From: an uncultured Alphaproteobacteria bacterium
GTDB taxonomy: Bacteria > Pseudomonadota > Alphaproteobacteria > HIMB59 > GCA-002718135
Assembly (NCBI GenBank): GCA_902590695.1
Contig: CACIXR010000005.1
Coordinates: forward strand, 1 to 64,000
DNA: 64,000 nucleotides
Direction: 5' to 3'
The notes beneath the pieces were generated by a model. That model saw nothing but the letters and a program-made list of their open reading frames with translations. It was not told the origin of the DNA and did no database searches. The stretch's first letter is position 1, and every line of letters starts with the position of its first letter. Position numbers and translations under genes: made by a program. Positions 1 through 8,889 of the stretch are shown one piece after another.

Positions 1-1
1 A

Positions 2-769
2 GGTTTTATTGTTTCTAATGCATCAATAAGAGCAAGAATTTTAAAAAAAATATTTATATTTTTTTCAAAAAAACTTTTTAAAAATAATAATATTAAAATA
101 ATTTTTCAAAATTTAGATGATTATAATTTGATACAAACTCATACAAAATTTGAAAAGACTAAATCAATAATTATTCCTGGCTCTGGTATCGATTTGAAGA
201 AAGTAAAATACACACCCATACGAAATAATAAAAAAATTACTTTTTTATTAGTTTCAAGACTTCTTAAAGATAAAGGTATTTATGAATTTATTGAAGCATC
301 AAATAATATTTTAAAAAATAATGATAAAGTAAATTTTATAATTATAGGAGATTTAGATAAAAATAATCCTTCTTTTATTGATAAAACTATTATAGATTCT
401 TGGATAGATAACAAAAATAAATTTTTCAAAAAATATCAACAAAATATTATTGAACATATTCAAAATGCAGATGTAGTAGTACTACCTTCCTACAGAGAAG
501 GAATGCCTAAAATTTTAATTGAAGCTAATGCTGTAGGGAGACCAATAATTACTACTAATGTTCCAGGATGTAAGGAATGTGTCATACATGGTTTAAATGG
601 GTTTTTGTGTGAAGCTAAAAATGCGTATGCTTTAACACAAGCGATAAAAAAAATTATCTTACAAAGAAAAAATTTAAGAAATATGTCAAAACAAAGCAGA
701 TTAATAGCTGAAAATAAATTTTCTATTAATTTAGTTAATAACAAGCATTTTGAAGTTTATAAACAGTAA
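2..769 (+). CDS. Glycosyltransferase family 4 (5' end outside window)
   Basis: The frame is open from base 2, so the gene begins before the window; 255 C-terminal residues are visible. They form the second Rossmann half of a GT-B enzyme: a strand followed by LVSRLLKDKGIYEFIEA, then PSYREGMPKILIEANAVGRP, which carries the E-x7-E nucleotide-sugar motif of retaining GT4 transferases, then TTNVPGCKECV. It should add a sugar to a lipid-linked glycan at the inner face of the inner membrane. The next gene starts 3 bases later, and an initiating transferase and UDP-sugar dehydratase follow, so surface glycan assembly is the likely setting. The donor sugar cannot be read. A TTG at 128 is an internal codon, not the start. 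Confidence 0.88.
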   Translation, partial: GFIVSNASIRARILKKIFIFFSKKLFKNNNIKIIFQNLDDYNLIQTHTKFEKTKSIIIPGSGIDLKKVKYTPIRNNKKITFLLVSRLLKDKGIYEFIEASNNILKNNDKVNFIIIGDLDKNNPSFIDKTIIDSWIDNKNKFFKKYQQNIIEHIQNADVVVLPSYREGMPKILIEANAVGRPIITTNVPGCKECVIHGLNGFLCEAKNAYALTQAIKKIILQRKNLRNMSKQSRLIAENKFSINLVNNKHFEVYKQ

Positions 770-772
770 TCA

Positions 773-1699
773 ATGAATATATTAATCACTGGTTCATCTG
801 GTTTTATAGGAAGTAAAATTAAAAAATATTTTAAAAATAAAGGCCATACTATTTTTACTTTTAATAGAAATACAAATAAAAGAAATGAGGGCTATTCATC
901 AGAAAATATAATTGGAGTAAATGAGCTCAAAGAAATTGTAATTGATTTGGATATAATTATTCATTTGTCCAGTAAAGCACATTCAAATAAATTTTCGTTA
1001 CAGAATCAAAAAGAAAATTATTTCATTACAAAATCTTTAATTGAATTTGCTAAAAAAATTAGGCTGAAAAAATTTATTTTTCTTAGCTCTATTAATGTAA
1101 ACGGAGATTACTCTGATACAAATATAATTTCTGAAAAATCAATACCAAATCCCTTATCTCTTTATGCAAAATCTAAATTTGAATTAGAACAACTTATTCA
1201 AAATGAGTTCAAAAATTCCTTCATTGAGTATTATAATATAAGAATTCCTCTTGTAATAGGTGAAAACGCCAAAGGTAATTTAAAATCACTAATGTATCTT
1301 GCTAAATTTAATGTCCCTCTACCTATCAAAGGTATTAATAATAAAAGAAGTTTTATTTCAATTATAGATATAATTAGAATTTTTGAAAATATTATAGAAT
1401 TAAAAAGTAATAAATCTGGTTTATATTTGGCTGCAAATGATCAATCTTTAAGTCTATATAGTTTGTATAATTATATAAATAGTTCTTTTAGAAATAATAA
1501 TAATACATTTTATTTAAATAAAAATTTATTAAAATTAATTTTTTTAATCATAGGAAAAAAAAATAGTTTTATTAAAATATTTAATTCTTTTGAAATTGAT
1601 AACTCAAAGTTGTGTAAGGAATTAGATTTTAATTCCTTTTCCGATATAACAAAAGAAATAAATAAAATGGTAAAAAGTTTCAAAAACAAAGATGAATAG
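773..1699 (+). CDS. NAD-dependent sugar epimerase/4-ketoreductase (extended SDR)
   Basis: A 308-residue extended short-chain dehydrogenase. The N-terminus MNILITGSSGFIGSKI is the TGxxGxxG NAD(P)-binding turn. LSSINVNGD gives the catalytic Ser region and SLYAKSKFELEQL the YxxxK pair. Its place directly before a phosphoglycosyl transferase and a WbpM/FlaA1-type dehydratase resembles clusters that build an initiating 6-deoxy-HexNAc such as QuiNAc or FucNAc, where this enzyme reduces or epimerises the 4-keto intermediate. That specificity is inferred from gene order. The 3' end overlaps the next gene by 8 bases, which suggests translational coupling. Confidence 0.85.
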   Translation: MNILITGSSGFIGSKIKKYFKNKGHTIFTFNRNTNKRNEGYSSENIIGVNELKEIVIDLDIIIHLSSKAHSNKFSLQNQKENYFITKSLIEFAKKIRLKKFIFLSSINVNGDYSDTNIISEKSIPNPLSLYAKSKFELEQLIQNEFKNSFIEYYNIRIPLVIGENAKGNLKSLMYLAKFNVPLPIKGINNKRSFISIIDIIRIFENIIELKSNKSGLYLAANDQSLSLYSLYNYINSSFRNNNNTFYLNKNLLKLIFLIIGKKNSFIKIFNSFEIDNSKLCKELDFNSFSDITKEINKMVKSFKNKDE

Positions 1700-2252
1700 A
1701 TATATGGAAATACTAATAATAGTATCTTTATCACCAATAATTATATTTCTTTTTTCTATAATTTCATTGGTACTTCTTTATGGAACAAAAGGTAAAATTA
1801 TTTATTTTTCTAAAAGAGTAGGTATCAACAGTAAAATATTTATCATGCCTAAATTTAGAACTATGCGTGTGGACACCCCCCAATTAGCAACTCATTTATT
1901 AAGAGAGCCAGATCAATATTTAACATTTATTGGAAAGTTTCTTAGAAAGTCTAGCCTTGATGAATTACCTCAATTAATATCAATTTTATATGGAGATATG
2001 TCCTTAGTTGGACCTAGACCCGCATTATTTAATCAATATGATTTAATAAATAAAAGAAAATCTTTAGGAATTGACAAAATTAAACCAGGTATTACTGGTT
2101 GGGCACAAATTAATGGAAGAGATGACATATCAATAGATGAAAAAGTCAAATTAGACCAATACTATTTAAATAAAAAAAATACTATGTTTGACATTAAAAT
2201 CCTGTTTTTAACAATACTAAAAATTTTTAAATTCAAAAATATATCTCATTAA
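1692..2252 (+). CDS. Initiating phosphoglycosyl transferase (bacterial sugar transferase)
   Basis: This 186-aa protein is the minimal catalytic unit of the PglC/WbaP family. It has one N-terminal hydrophobic re-entrant segment (about residues 5-30), then KFRTMR, then SLDELPQLISILYGDMSLVGPRP with the Asp-Glu catalytic pair, and PGITGWAQINGRD. It moves a phospho-sugar from a UDP-sugar onto undecaprenyl phosphate, the first membrane step of O-antigen, capsule or glycoprotein glycan synthesis. The large N-terminal membrane part of WbaP is absent, as in PglC. The stop codon overlaps the ATG of the dehydratase by one base, so the two products are probably made together. Confidence 0.9.
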   Translation: MNRYMEILIIVSLSPIIIFLFSIISLVLLYGTKGKIIYFSKRVGINSKIFIMPKFRTMRVDTPQLATHLLREPDQYLTFIGKFLRKSSLDELPQLISILYGDMSLVGPRPALFNQYDLINKRKSLGIDKIKPGITGWAQINGRDDISIDEKVKLDQYYLNKKNTMFDIKILFLTILKIFKFKNISH

Positions 2253-4132
2253 TGATCTTAAATTTTTTTCAAATAATAACTAAAATACCTTATAAATTTA
2301 AAATATTAATAATGATATTATTTGATATCATTATTTTATTTTTATCATTGTATATGTCTATATCTTCTAGATTAGGCACGTTGTTTTACACTGATGATAT
2401 TAAATATCTTTACTTATTATTAATATCTCCATTAATTTGTATACCAATATTTTATTTCTTTGGTTTATATTCCAATTTGATAAGATACATAAATTTTAAT
2501 TTTATTTTAAAAATTTTTTTTGCTACATTTATTTATTCACTAATATGGGGTTTTATTGCAATTTTATTTAAACCTGATACTTTCCCAAGGTCAGTTACGC
2601 TCATTAATTTTTTTATTGCTTTAACTCTTTTTGCTAACATTAGAGTTTTAGCAAAAACATTTATAGAATATTCTTCAACATCAAAATCCGATAATGTTAA
2701 AAATATATTGATATATGGATCAGATTTTAATGCTATTCTATTTTATCAATCTGCAAAGTTATCAAATAATATTAAAGTTATCGGATTTGTTGACAATAAA
2801 AAAGATTTAAAAAATAGATTAATAGATGATATTAAAATTTATTCAGAAAAAAATTTTTTTGAACTTTTTAAATATAACAAAATTGATGAAATTTTTATAA
2901 CTAAAGATAATCTTGACATTAATGAGAAAAATAAAATTTATGAGATAGCTTCTAACAATAATATATCTATAAAAATTAAATCTCAAAATTCAATGAACTT
3001 GATTAATAATGACTCAATAAATTTAGAAAATTTTGAGCAAATTGATAAAAATAATGTTTTTAAAAGAAATGAAATATTTCATTCTCAAAATTTACTTGAA
3101 AAAAATATTAAAAATAAAACAATATTTATTTCTGGGGCTGGAGGGTCAATTGGATCTGAAATATGTATTCAATGTTTAAACTTTCAACCTAAAAAAATTA
3201 TTATATTTGACGTTAATGAATATTCATTATTTAAAATATTGGGAAAAATAAAAAAATTAAATATTTATAAAATAAAAATCATATCATATCTTGGGTCAAT
3301 TAATGATTATAATTTATTGGAACAAATATTTGTTTTAGAAAGACCAAATACAATTTTCCACACTGCTGCATATAAACACGTCGGTTTAGTTGAGGATAAT
3401 CCCGTACAATCATTTAAAAACAATGTTATTGGTACATTCAACTTAGCTAAAATATCAATTAAAAATAAAGTTGAAAATTTTGTAAACATTTCCACTGATA
3501 AAGCTGTAAATCCTATAAGTATGATGGGAAGTACAAAAAGGCTTGCCGAAATAATTATTCAGCATTTATCAGAATTTAAACTTTTAGAAGATATTCCAAA
3601 TAAAACAAAATTTTCAATTGTAAGATTTGGGAATGTAATTGGTTCCTCAGGTTCAGTTATACCAATTTTTAAAAAACAAATAAAAGATGGAGGTCCAGTA
3701 ACAGTGACACATCCAGATGTAACAAGATATTTTATGTCAGTGTCTGAAGCTGCACAATTAGTTATCCAATCATCTTCATTAGGTAATTCTGGTGATATAT
3801 TTATATTAGAAATGGGCAAATCAATAAAGATTATTGACATAGCTAAAAAACTTATAGATGATTTTAATATGTCTCAATCTTATATTAGTGACAAAAAAAT
3901 AGAAATTATTTTTACAGGATTGGGTAAAAATGAAAAAATGCATGAAGATTTATTTTATGATAGAAATAAAGTAAATACTATCCATCCAAAAATATTTATA
4001 GATACAAGCGTATCTAATATCGATGAAGATTTCTATGAAACTTTTATAAATATTTTTAAAAATTATGATAAAATAAATAAAAATGATGTTCTAAATTTTG
4101 TTTCAAAATATATCAAAACATTTAAAAATTAA
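2252..4132 (+). CDS. Membrane-bound UDP-GlcNAc 4,6-dehydratase, FlaA1/WbpM/PglF family
   Basis: A 626-aa polysaccharide-biosynthesis dehydratase. About four hydrophobic segments lie in the first 140 residues, followed by a first Rossmann-like domain and then the catalytic SDR domain from about residue 290 with SGAGGSIGSEI. The active-site stretch near residue 415 is STDKAVNPISMMGSTKRLAE, diagnostic of the family. TRYFMSVSEAAQLV and LGKNEKMHEDLF are also family segments. The reaction gives UDP-2-acetamido-4-keto-2,6-dideoxyhexose, the precursor of QuiNAc, FucNAc or bacillosamine. It probably feeds the epimerase and sugar transferase just upstream. Length matches full-size WbpM and PglF. Confidence 0.9.
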   Translation: MILNFFQIITKIPYKFKILIMILFDIIILFLSLYMSISSRLGTLFYTDDIKYLYLLLISPLICIPIFYFFGLYSNLIRYINFNFILKIFFATFIYSLIWGFIAILFKPDTFPRSVTLINFFIALTLFANIRVLAKTFIEYSSTSKSDNVKNILIYGSDFNAILFYQSAKLSNNIKVIGFVDNKKDLKNRLIDDIKIYSEKNFFELFKYNKIDEIFITKDNLDINEKNKIYEIASNNNISIKIKSQNSMNLINNDSINLENFEQIDKNNVFKRNEIFHSQNLLEKNIKNKTIFISGAGGSIGSEICIQCLNFQPKKIIIFDVNEYSLFKILGKIKKLNIYKIKIISYLGSINDYNLLEQIFVLERPNTIFHTAAYKHVGLVEDNPVQSFKNNVIGTFNLAKISIKNKVENFVNISTDKAVNPISMMGSTKRLAEIIIQHLSEFKLLEDIPNKTKFSIVRFGNVIGSSGSVIPIFKKQIKDGGPVTVTHPDVTRYFMSVSEAAQLVIQSSSLGNSGDIFILEMGKSIKIIDIAKKLIDDFNMSQSYISDKKIEIIFTGLGKNEKMHEDLFYDRNKVNTIHPKIFIDTSVSNIDEDFYETFINIFKNYDKINKNDVLNFVSKYIKTFKN

Positions 4133-4135
4133 TTT

Positions 4136-4831
4136 ATGGATTTTTCATTAATTATTCCTTGTTTTAATGAAGAAAAAAATATTGATAAACTTTTATCAGA
4201 AATAAAAATTTATCTATCTATTTATGAGTATGAAATTATTATTATTGATGACAAAAGTACTGATAAATCATTAGCCAAATTAGAAAGTTCATATTTATCT
4301 AATTTAAAAATTATAAAAAACCCAATAAATATGGGGCAAAGTTTTTCTATATACGCAGGAGTAAAAGAAGCTATTACTGACACTATAATAACTATAGATT
4401 GTGATGGTCAAAACAATCCTGAGGATATTCCTAAACTATATCAGATTTATAAAAATAGTAAAAATATAGATCTCGTATCTGGTATTAGAGTTAAAAGAAA
4501 GGACAATTTAATAAAAAAAATTAGCTCTAAAATTGCAAATTATATTCGAAACATTATTTTTAAAGATAAGTGTAAGGATACAGGTTGTAGCCTAAAAGTT
4601 TTTAATAAAAAAATATTTTTAACATTTCCTTATTTTGATGGTATACACAGATTTATACCATCCTTATATGCAGGTATTGATAAGGAAATCATTTATGTAA
4701 ATGTGGATCACAGATTACGTATTTTTGGTGAATCAAAATATGGCACTTTTGGGCGACTTTTAAGAGGAATAAGAGATATGATAAAAGTATACAAACTCAT
4801 TAAAAATATTAGAAAAGTAAGTAATGATTGA
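4136..4831 (+). CDS. Family 2 glycosyltransferase (polyprenyl-phosphate sugar synthase type)
   Basis: A 231-aa GT-A fold enzyme. SLIIPCFNEEKNIDKLL opens the fold, IIIDDKSTDKSL is the nucleotide-binding Asp region, and TIDCDGQNNPEDIP holds the DxD-like metal site. It resembles dolichol-phosphate mannose synthase (DPM1) type enzymes that load a hexose or aminohexose on a polyprenyl phosphate. There is no C-terminal membrane pair, so it is a short soluble or peripheral form. It overlaps the next gene, a LAB_N membrane protein, by 8 bases; this pair is a common unit in proteobacteria for moving a lipid-linked sugar to the periplasmic face. The substrate is unknown. Confidence 0.85.
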   Translation: MDFSLIIPCFNEEKNIDKLLSEIKIYLSIYEYEIIIIDDKSTDKSLAKLESSYLSNLKIIKNPINMGQSFSIYAGVKEAITDTIITIDCDGQNNPEDIPKLYQIYKNSKNIDLVSGIRVKRKDNLIKKISSKIANYIRNIIFKDKCKDTGCSLKVFNKKIFLTFPYFDGIHRFIPSLYAGIDKEIIYVNVDHRLRIFGESKYGTFGRLLRGIRDMIKVYKLIKNIRKVSND

Positions 4832-5120
4832 TTATTTACTGAATTTATCTGAAATAGAAATCTTTTTTTTAATTGTTGGTTTTGTAGGACAGGGACTTTT
4901 TGCTTCCAGATTTATAGTTCAGTGGATATTTTCAGAAAAAAAGGGTGAAAGCTATATCCCTGTTATATTTTGGTATTTAAGTATTTTTGGTGGTTTAGGA
5001 TTATTAACCTATGCGATTTTTAGAAAAGATCCAGTAATTATAGTCGGACAAACTTTCGGAATATTTATATATTTAAGAAATTTGATTTTAATTTATAGGA
5101 ATACAAATGAAAAAAATTGA
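4824..5120 (+). CDS. Lipid-A-disaccharide synthase N-terminal-like (LAB_N) membrane protein
   Basis: A 98-aa protein with three hydrophobic segments. The segments FLIVGFVGQGLFASRFIVQW, SYIPVIFWYLSIFGGLGLL and PVIIVGQTFGIFIYLRN carry the LAB_N family signature. The name comes from a fusion partner; the domain itself is not an LpxB enzyme. It is usually encoded beside a DPM1-like GT2, as here, and is thought to act as a small flippase-like or accessory membrane component for lipid-linked sugars. It overlaps the GT2 gene by 8 bases and the following dehydrogenase by 14 bases. Confidence 0.88.
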   Translation: MIDYLLNLSEIEIFFLIVGFVGQGLFASRFIVQWIFSEKKGESYIPVIFWYLSIFGGLGLLTYAIFRKDPVIIVGQTFGIFIYLRNLILIYRNTNEKN

Positions 5121-6597
5121 AAATTATATTGATGGTAAAATTACAGCTGGAAATTCAAGTGAATATCTAAATGTTGAAGATCCCTCCACAGGAGAAACGA
5201 CTTCTCAAGTATTATTATCTGATAAGACTGATTTTGAAAGTGTTGTTAATAATTCTGCAAAAGCTTATCATGAATGGTCACAAGTTACTCCTTTAAAAAG
5301 ATCAAGGATCATTTCAAAATATAAAGATCTTATAGAAAAGAATATAGATCATTTAGCTAAAATAATTTCTTCAGAACATGGTAAAACTCTTGAAGATGCA
5401 AAAGGTTCGGTAATTAGAGGTTTAGAAGTAGTTGAATTTGCTTGTGGAATACCTCATTTACTAAAAGGAGAGTTTTCTCAAAATGTAGGTACTGAAATAG
5501 ATTCATGGTCTACTAGACAACCTTTAGGTATAACAGCTGGAATTACACCTTTTAATTTTCCTGCCATGGTGCCAATGTGGATGTATCCAATTTCCATTGC
5601 TTGTGGCAATTCATTTATTTTAAAACCTTCAGAAAAAGATCCATCATGTAGTATTAAGCTCGCTGAATTATTTTCCGAAGCTGGTTTACCTAATGGAGTT
5701 TTTAATATTTTGAATGGAAACAAAAATGCAGTTGATTTGCTACTGGATGATCCAAGAATACAGTCAGTAAGTTTCGTTGGCTCAACTCCAGTAGCCAAAT
5801 ATATATATGAGAGATCAGCTCAAAAAGGTAAAAGGGTGCAAGCTCTGGGAGGAGCTAAAAATCATCTTATAGTTATGCCAGATGCAAATTTAGATCAAGC
5901 TGTTGATGGTATTATGGGTGCTGCATATGGATCAGCTGGTGAAAGATGCATGGCAGTTTCAGTAGCAGTTGCAGTTGGAGAAATTGCTGATAAACTTGTT
6001 GAAAATATAAGTAATAAAGCAGAATCATTAGTTGTTGCTCCATGGACAGATCAAACTTCACAAATGGGTCCGGTTATATCAAAAGAACATAAAGAAAAGA
6101 TTAATAATTATATCACTACTGGTGTTGATGAGGGAGCAAATCTTATTTTAGATGGCAGAAATATAAAAATACAAGGATATGAAAATGGTTATTTTGTAGG
6201 GCCAACATTATTTGACAATGTTTCAAAAGAAATGAAAATTTATAAAGAAGAAATTTTTGGTCCTGTTTTATCGGTTGTAAGAGTTAAAAATTATGATGAA
6301 GCTCTTAAATTGGTAAATGAGCATGCTTTCGGTAACGGAACTAGTATTTATACATCAGATGGAGAAGTATCTAGACATTTTACAACAAATTGTAATATTG
6401 GAATGGTTGGTGTTAATGTTCCAATACCTGTTCCGATGGCTTTTCACAGTTTTGGTGGCTGGAAACAATCTTTATTTGGTGATCATGCTATGCATGGTGT
6501 TGAAGGTGTGAGATTTTATACAAAACTTAAAACTGTGACGTCAAGGTGGCCTAAAAGTATTCAAAAAGGACCTGAATTTAAAATGCCAACAAATTAA
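5107..6597 (+). CDS. mmsA: CoA-acylating methylmalonate-semialdehyde dehydrogenase
   Basis: A 496-aa aldehyde dehydrogenase of the MmsA branch. It opens with the typical NYIDGKITAG. ITPFNFPAMVPMWMYPIS is the MmsA substrate-channel segment, and the catalytic Cys lies in AGERCMAVSVAV. The usual ELGGK glutamate segment is replaced by ALGGAKNH, as expected in CoA-dependent MmsA enzymes. It converts methylmalonate or malonate semialdehyde to propionyl- or acetyl-CoA in valine, myo-inositol or beta-alanine breakdown. Its start overlaps the LAB_N gene by 14 bases although its job is unrelated to glycan assembly, so shared transcription is likely without a shared pathway. Confidence 0.92.
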   Translation: MKKIENYIDGKITAGNSSEYLNVEDPSTGETTSQVLLSDKTDFESVVNNSAKAYHEWSQVTPLKRSRIISKYKDLIEKNIDHLAKIISSEHGKTLEDAKGSVIRGLEVVEFACGIPHLLKGEFSQNVGTEIDSWSTRQPLGITAGITPFNFPAMVPMWMYPISIACGNSFILKPSEKDPSCSIKLAELFSEAGLPNGVFNILNGNKNAVDLLLDDPRIQSVSFVGSTPVAKYIYERSAQKGKRVQALGGAKNHLIVMPDANLDQAVDGIMGAAYGSAGERCMAVSVAVAVGEIADKLVENISNKAESLVVAPWTDQTSQMGPVISKEHKEKINNYITTGVDEGANLILDGRNIKIQGYENGYFVGPTLFDNVSKEMKIYKEEIFGPVLSVVRVKNYDEALKLVNEHAFGNGTSIYTSDGEVSRHFTTNCNIGMVGVNVPIPVPMAFHSFGGWKQSLFGDHAMHGVEGVRFYTKLKTVTSRWPKSIQKGPEFKMPTN

Positions 6598-6600
6598 TTA

Positions 6601-7569
6601 ATGAATATTTTAATTACTGGATCAGCTGGTTTTATTGGTTATCATCTTGCTTTAAAAATATTAAAAACAAAATCAAATGTAATAGGCATAGATAATGTAA
6701 ATAATTATTATGATACTAATATTAAAAAAAATAGAATTAAGAAACTAAAACAACATAAAAAATTTTTTTTTTATAAAATTGATTTATCTGAATATAAAAA
6801 ATTAAATAACATAATAAAAAAAAATAATATTAATATTATTATTCATCTTGCAGCTCAAGCTGGAGTAAGATACTCAATTGATCAACCAAGAGCATATTTT
6901 AAAAGTAATTTGGAAGGTTTTTTTAATGTATTGGAGGTATCAAGACATAATAAAATTAAACATTTAATTTATGCATCTACTAGTTCAGTATATGGAGACT
7001 CAAAAAAATTCCCTTTAAATGAAAAAAATACGACAGATTTCCCTCTTTCATTTTATGCTGCTACAAAAAAATCAAATGAAGTTATGGCTCATTCATATTC
7101 ATACATATATAAACTACCATGTACAGGTGTCAGATTTTTTACAGTTTATGGACCTTTTGGCAGGCCAGATATGGCTTTATTCAAATTTACAAAAAATATA
7201 ATCAATAATAAATCAATTGAATTATATAACCATGGTAATCATCTAAGAGATTTCACATATGTTGACGATATAGTCGATGGTATTTATTTATTAATTAAAA
7301 AACAATCAAAAAAAACTATTCCTTATGAAATTTTTAATATTGGTAATGGCAATCCAAAAAAACTTTTAGACTATCTAAAATATATTGAGAAAAATTTAAA
7401 CAAAACTTCTAAAATTAAAAATTTACCTCTTCAAATTGGAGATATTATTAAAACACACTCTAATATTAATAAAATTAAAAAATATACTGGATACAAACCA
7501 AAAACAGATATTAAGACTGGAATAGGAAAATTTATAGAGTGGTATAAAGATTACTATAAAATTAATTAG
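6601..7569 (+). CDS. UDP-glucuronate 4-epimerase-like NAD-dependent epimerase
   Basis: A 322-aa extended SDR. It starts MNILITGSAGFIGYHL, then GIDNVNNYYDTNIK, a stretch characteristic of UDP-glucuronate/galacturonate 4-epimerases (LspL/WbpV-like). Other motifs are IHLAAQAGVRYSIDQP, STSSVYGD, and YAATKKSNE with the YxxxK pair. RFFTVYGPFGRPDMALFKF is also typical of this clade. It would supply galacturonate or a related sugar to the surface polysaccharide encoded upstream. It follows mmsA by 3 bases. Its 3' end overlaps the convergent aminotransferase gene by 4 bases. Confidence 0.88.
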   Translation: MNILITGSAGFIGYHLALKILKTKSNVIGIDNVNNYYDTNIKKNRIKKLKQHKKFFFYKIDLSEYKKLNNIIKKNNINIIIHLAAQAGVRYSIDQPRAYFKSNLEGFFNVLEVSRHNKIKHLIYASTSSVYGDSKKFPLNEKNTTDFPLSFYAATKKSNEVMAHSYSYIYKLPCTGVRFFTVYGPFGRPDMALFKFTKNIINNKSIELYNHGNHLRDFTYVDDIVDGIYLLIKKQSKKTIPYEIFNIGNGNPKKLLDYLKYIEKNLNKTSKIKNLPLQIGDIIKTHSNINKIKKYTGYKPKTDIKTGIGKFIEWYKDYYKIN

Positions 7570-8813
7570 ACCTTTTCTAAGGCTGTAAGGACATTTTCTG
7601 TATCACTAAGATTATTGTAATGAGTCATACTTAATCTTACTACGCCATCATTAGTATCAATTCCTAAATATTTTAAGCACCTCCAAGCATAAAAATTATC
7701 ATTTCTTGTCGCAATCTTATATTTATTTAAAGTTTTTGAAATTTCTTTTGAAGATTTATTATTAGAGTAAAAAGATATTGTTGGAGCTCTATTTTTATTT
7801 TCAATTTTCTTCTTTCCAATTAAATTTAAATCTTCTCTTTTATCTAAATATTTTAGAATTGGATTAGCAATAATTTCTTCATGATTTGAAATTAAATTAT
7901 TAATCTTTTTTATTTTTTCTAGCGTACTTAAATTTGTATTTTTAAAATGATGATTATATAAATTTTCAAAATACTCATAAATTCCAATTAAAGATACAAG
8001 CTCTTCATGATTTGGTCCCCCAGGATTTATCGTATAAGGATGTTGTCCATCTAAAAACTCATGATTTTGATTTGGTAAATTTTTTAAAATTTCCTCTTTT
8101 CCATATAATAATGCTAGATGTGGTCCGTATGTTTTGTATAAACTAAAAGTATAAAAATCTACTCCTAAATCTTTTACATCAGGAAACCCATGTGGTGCAT
8201 ATGAAACCCCATCACCTATGACAATAATATTTTTTTTGTGTGCTAGTTTACTTATTTTTTTTAAATTATTTACTGATCCAACAATATTTGAACAATGTGT
8301 AACTGCTATTATTTTTGTTTTTGAAGATATTAATTTTTCTAAATCACTAATTTTCAATTCATGATCATTAAGATTAAATTTCCACTCAATTATATTAACT
8401 CCATTCTTTTTTAATCTTCTCCATGGACTAATATTTGCTTCATGATCTTGATTTGTTACTATTACTTCATCTCCTTTAACTAAATGTCCTTTGAGAGCAT
8501 TTGATAAAACATATAAATTTATAGAAGTAGATCCTCCGATTAAAATTTCATTATTTTTTGCATTTATCATTTTTGCAAATAATTCTGTTGCTCTATCCAT
8601 GTTTTCACCAGCTATTTTGGACATTGGATATTCAGCATATGGTTGTACTTTTGTTTTAATCATAAACTCAGTTAACTTATCAATTACATTTTTTGGCACG
8701 TAACTACCTCCAGCATTTTCAAAAAAAGACCAATCTTTAGACAGAGGATCTTTAAATGCTGGGAATTGTGATCTTACATAGTCTATATCAAGTTTAATAT
8801 TTTCTAGTGTCAA
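7566..8813 (-). CDS. Class V aminotransferase, cysteine-desulfurase-like (VC1184 type)
   Basis: A 415-aa PLP enzyme. The start LDIDYVRSQFPAF followed by FFENAGGSYVPKNVIDKL is the hallmark of the VC1184-like subgroup of class V aminotransferases. GDGVSYAPHGFPDVKDLGVDFYTFSLYKTYGPH carries the Asp that contacts the PLP ring and the Schiff-base Lys in SLYKTYG. These enzymes are related to SufS/CsdA and isopenicillin N epimerase but have no settled substrate. No Suf or Isc genes are near, so a general Fe-S role is not supported. A 76-base gap separates it from a divergent aldehyde dehydrogenase that may share its promoter region. Confidence 0.82.
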   Translation of the reverse strand: MTLENIKLDIDYVRSQFPAFKDPLSKDWSFFENAGGSYVPKNVIDKLTEFMIKTKVQPYAEYPMSKIAGENMDRATELFAKMINAKNNEILIGGSTSINLYVLSNALKGHLVKGDEVIVTNQDHEANISPWRRLKKNGVNIIEWKFNLNDHELKISDLEKLISSKTKIIAVTHCSNIVGSVNNLKKISKLAHKKNIIVIGDGVSYAPHGFPDVKDLGVDFYTFSLYKTYGPHLALLYGKEEILKNLPNQNHEFLDGQHPYTINPGGPNHEELVSLIGIYEYFENLYNHHFKNTNLSTLEKIKKINNLISNHEEIIANPILKYLDKREDLNLIGKKKIENKNRAPTISFYSNNKSSKEISKTLNKYKIATRNDNFYAWRCLKYLGIDTNDGVVRLSMTHYNNLSDTENVLTALEKV

Positions 8814-8889
8814 TTTTACCTCTTATTGTATATTCTTTTATTCTAATATAAAAAAAAATAAATGAATAATTATTTTATTCTTCTAAGCT

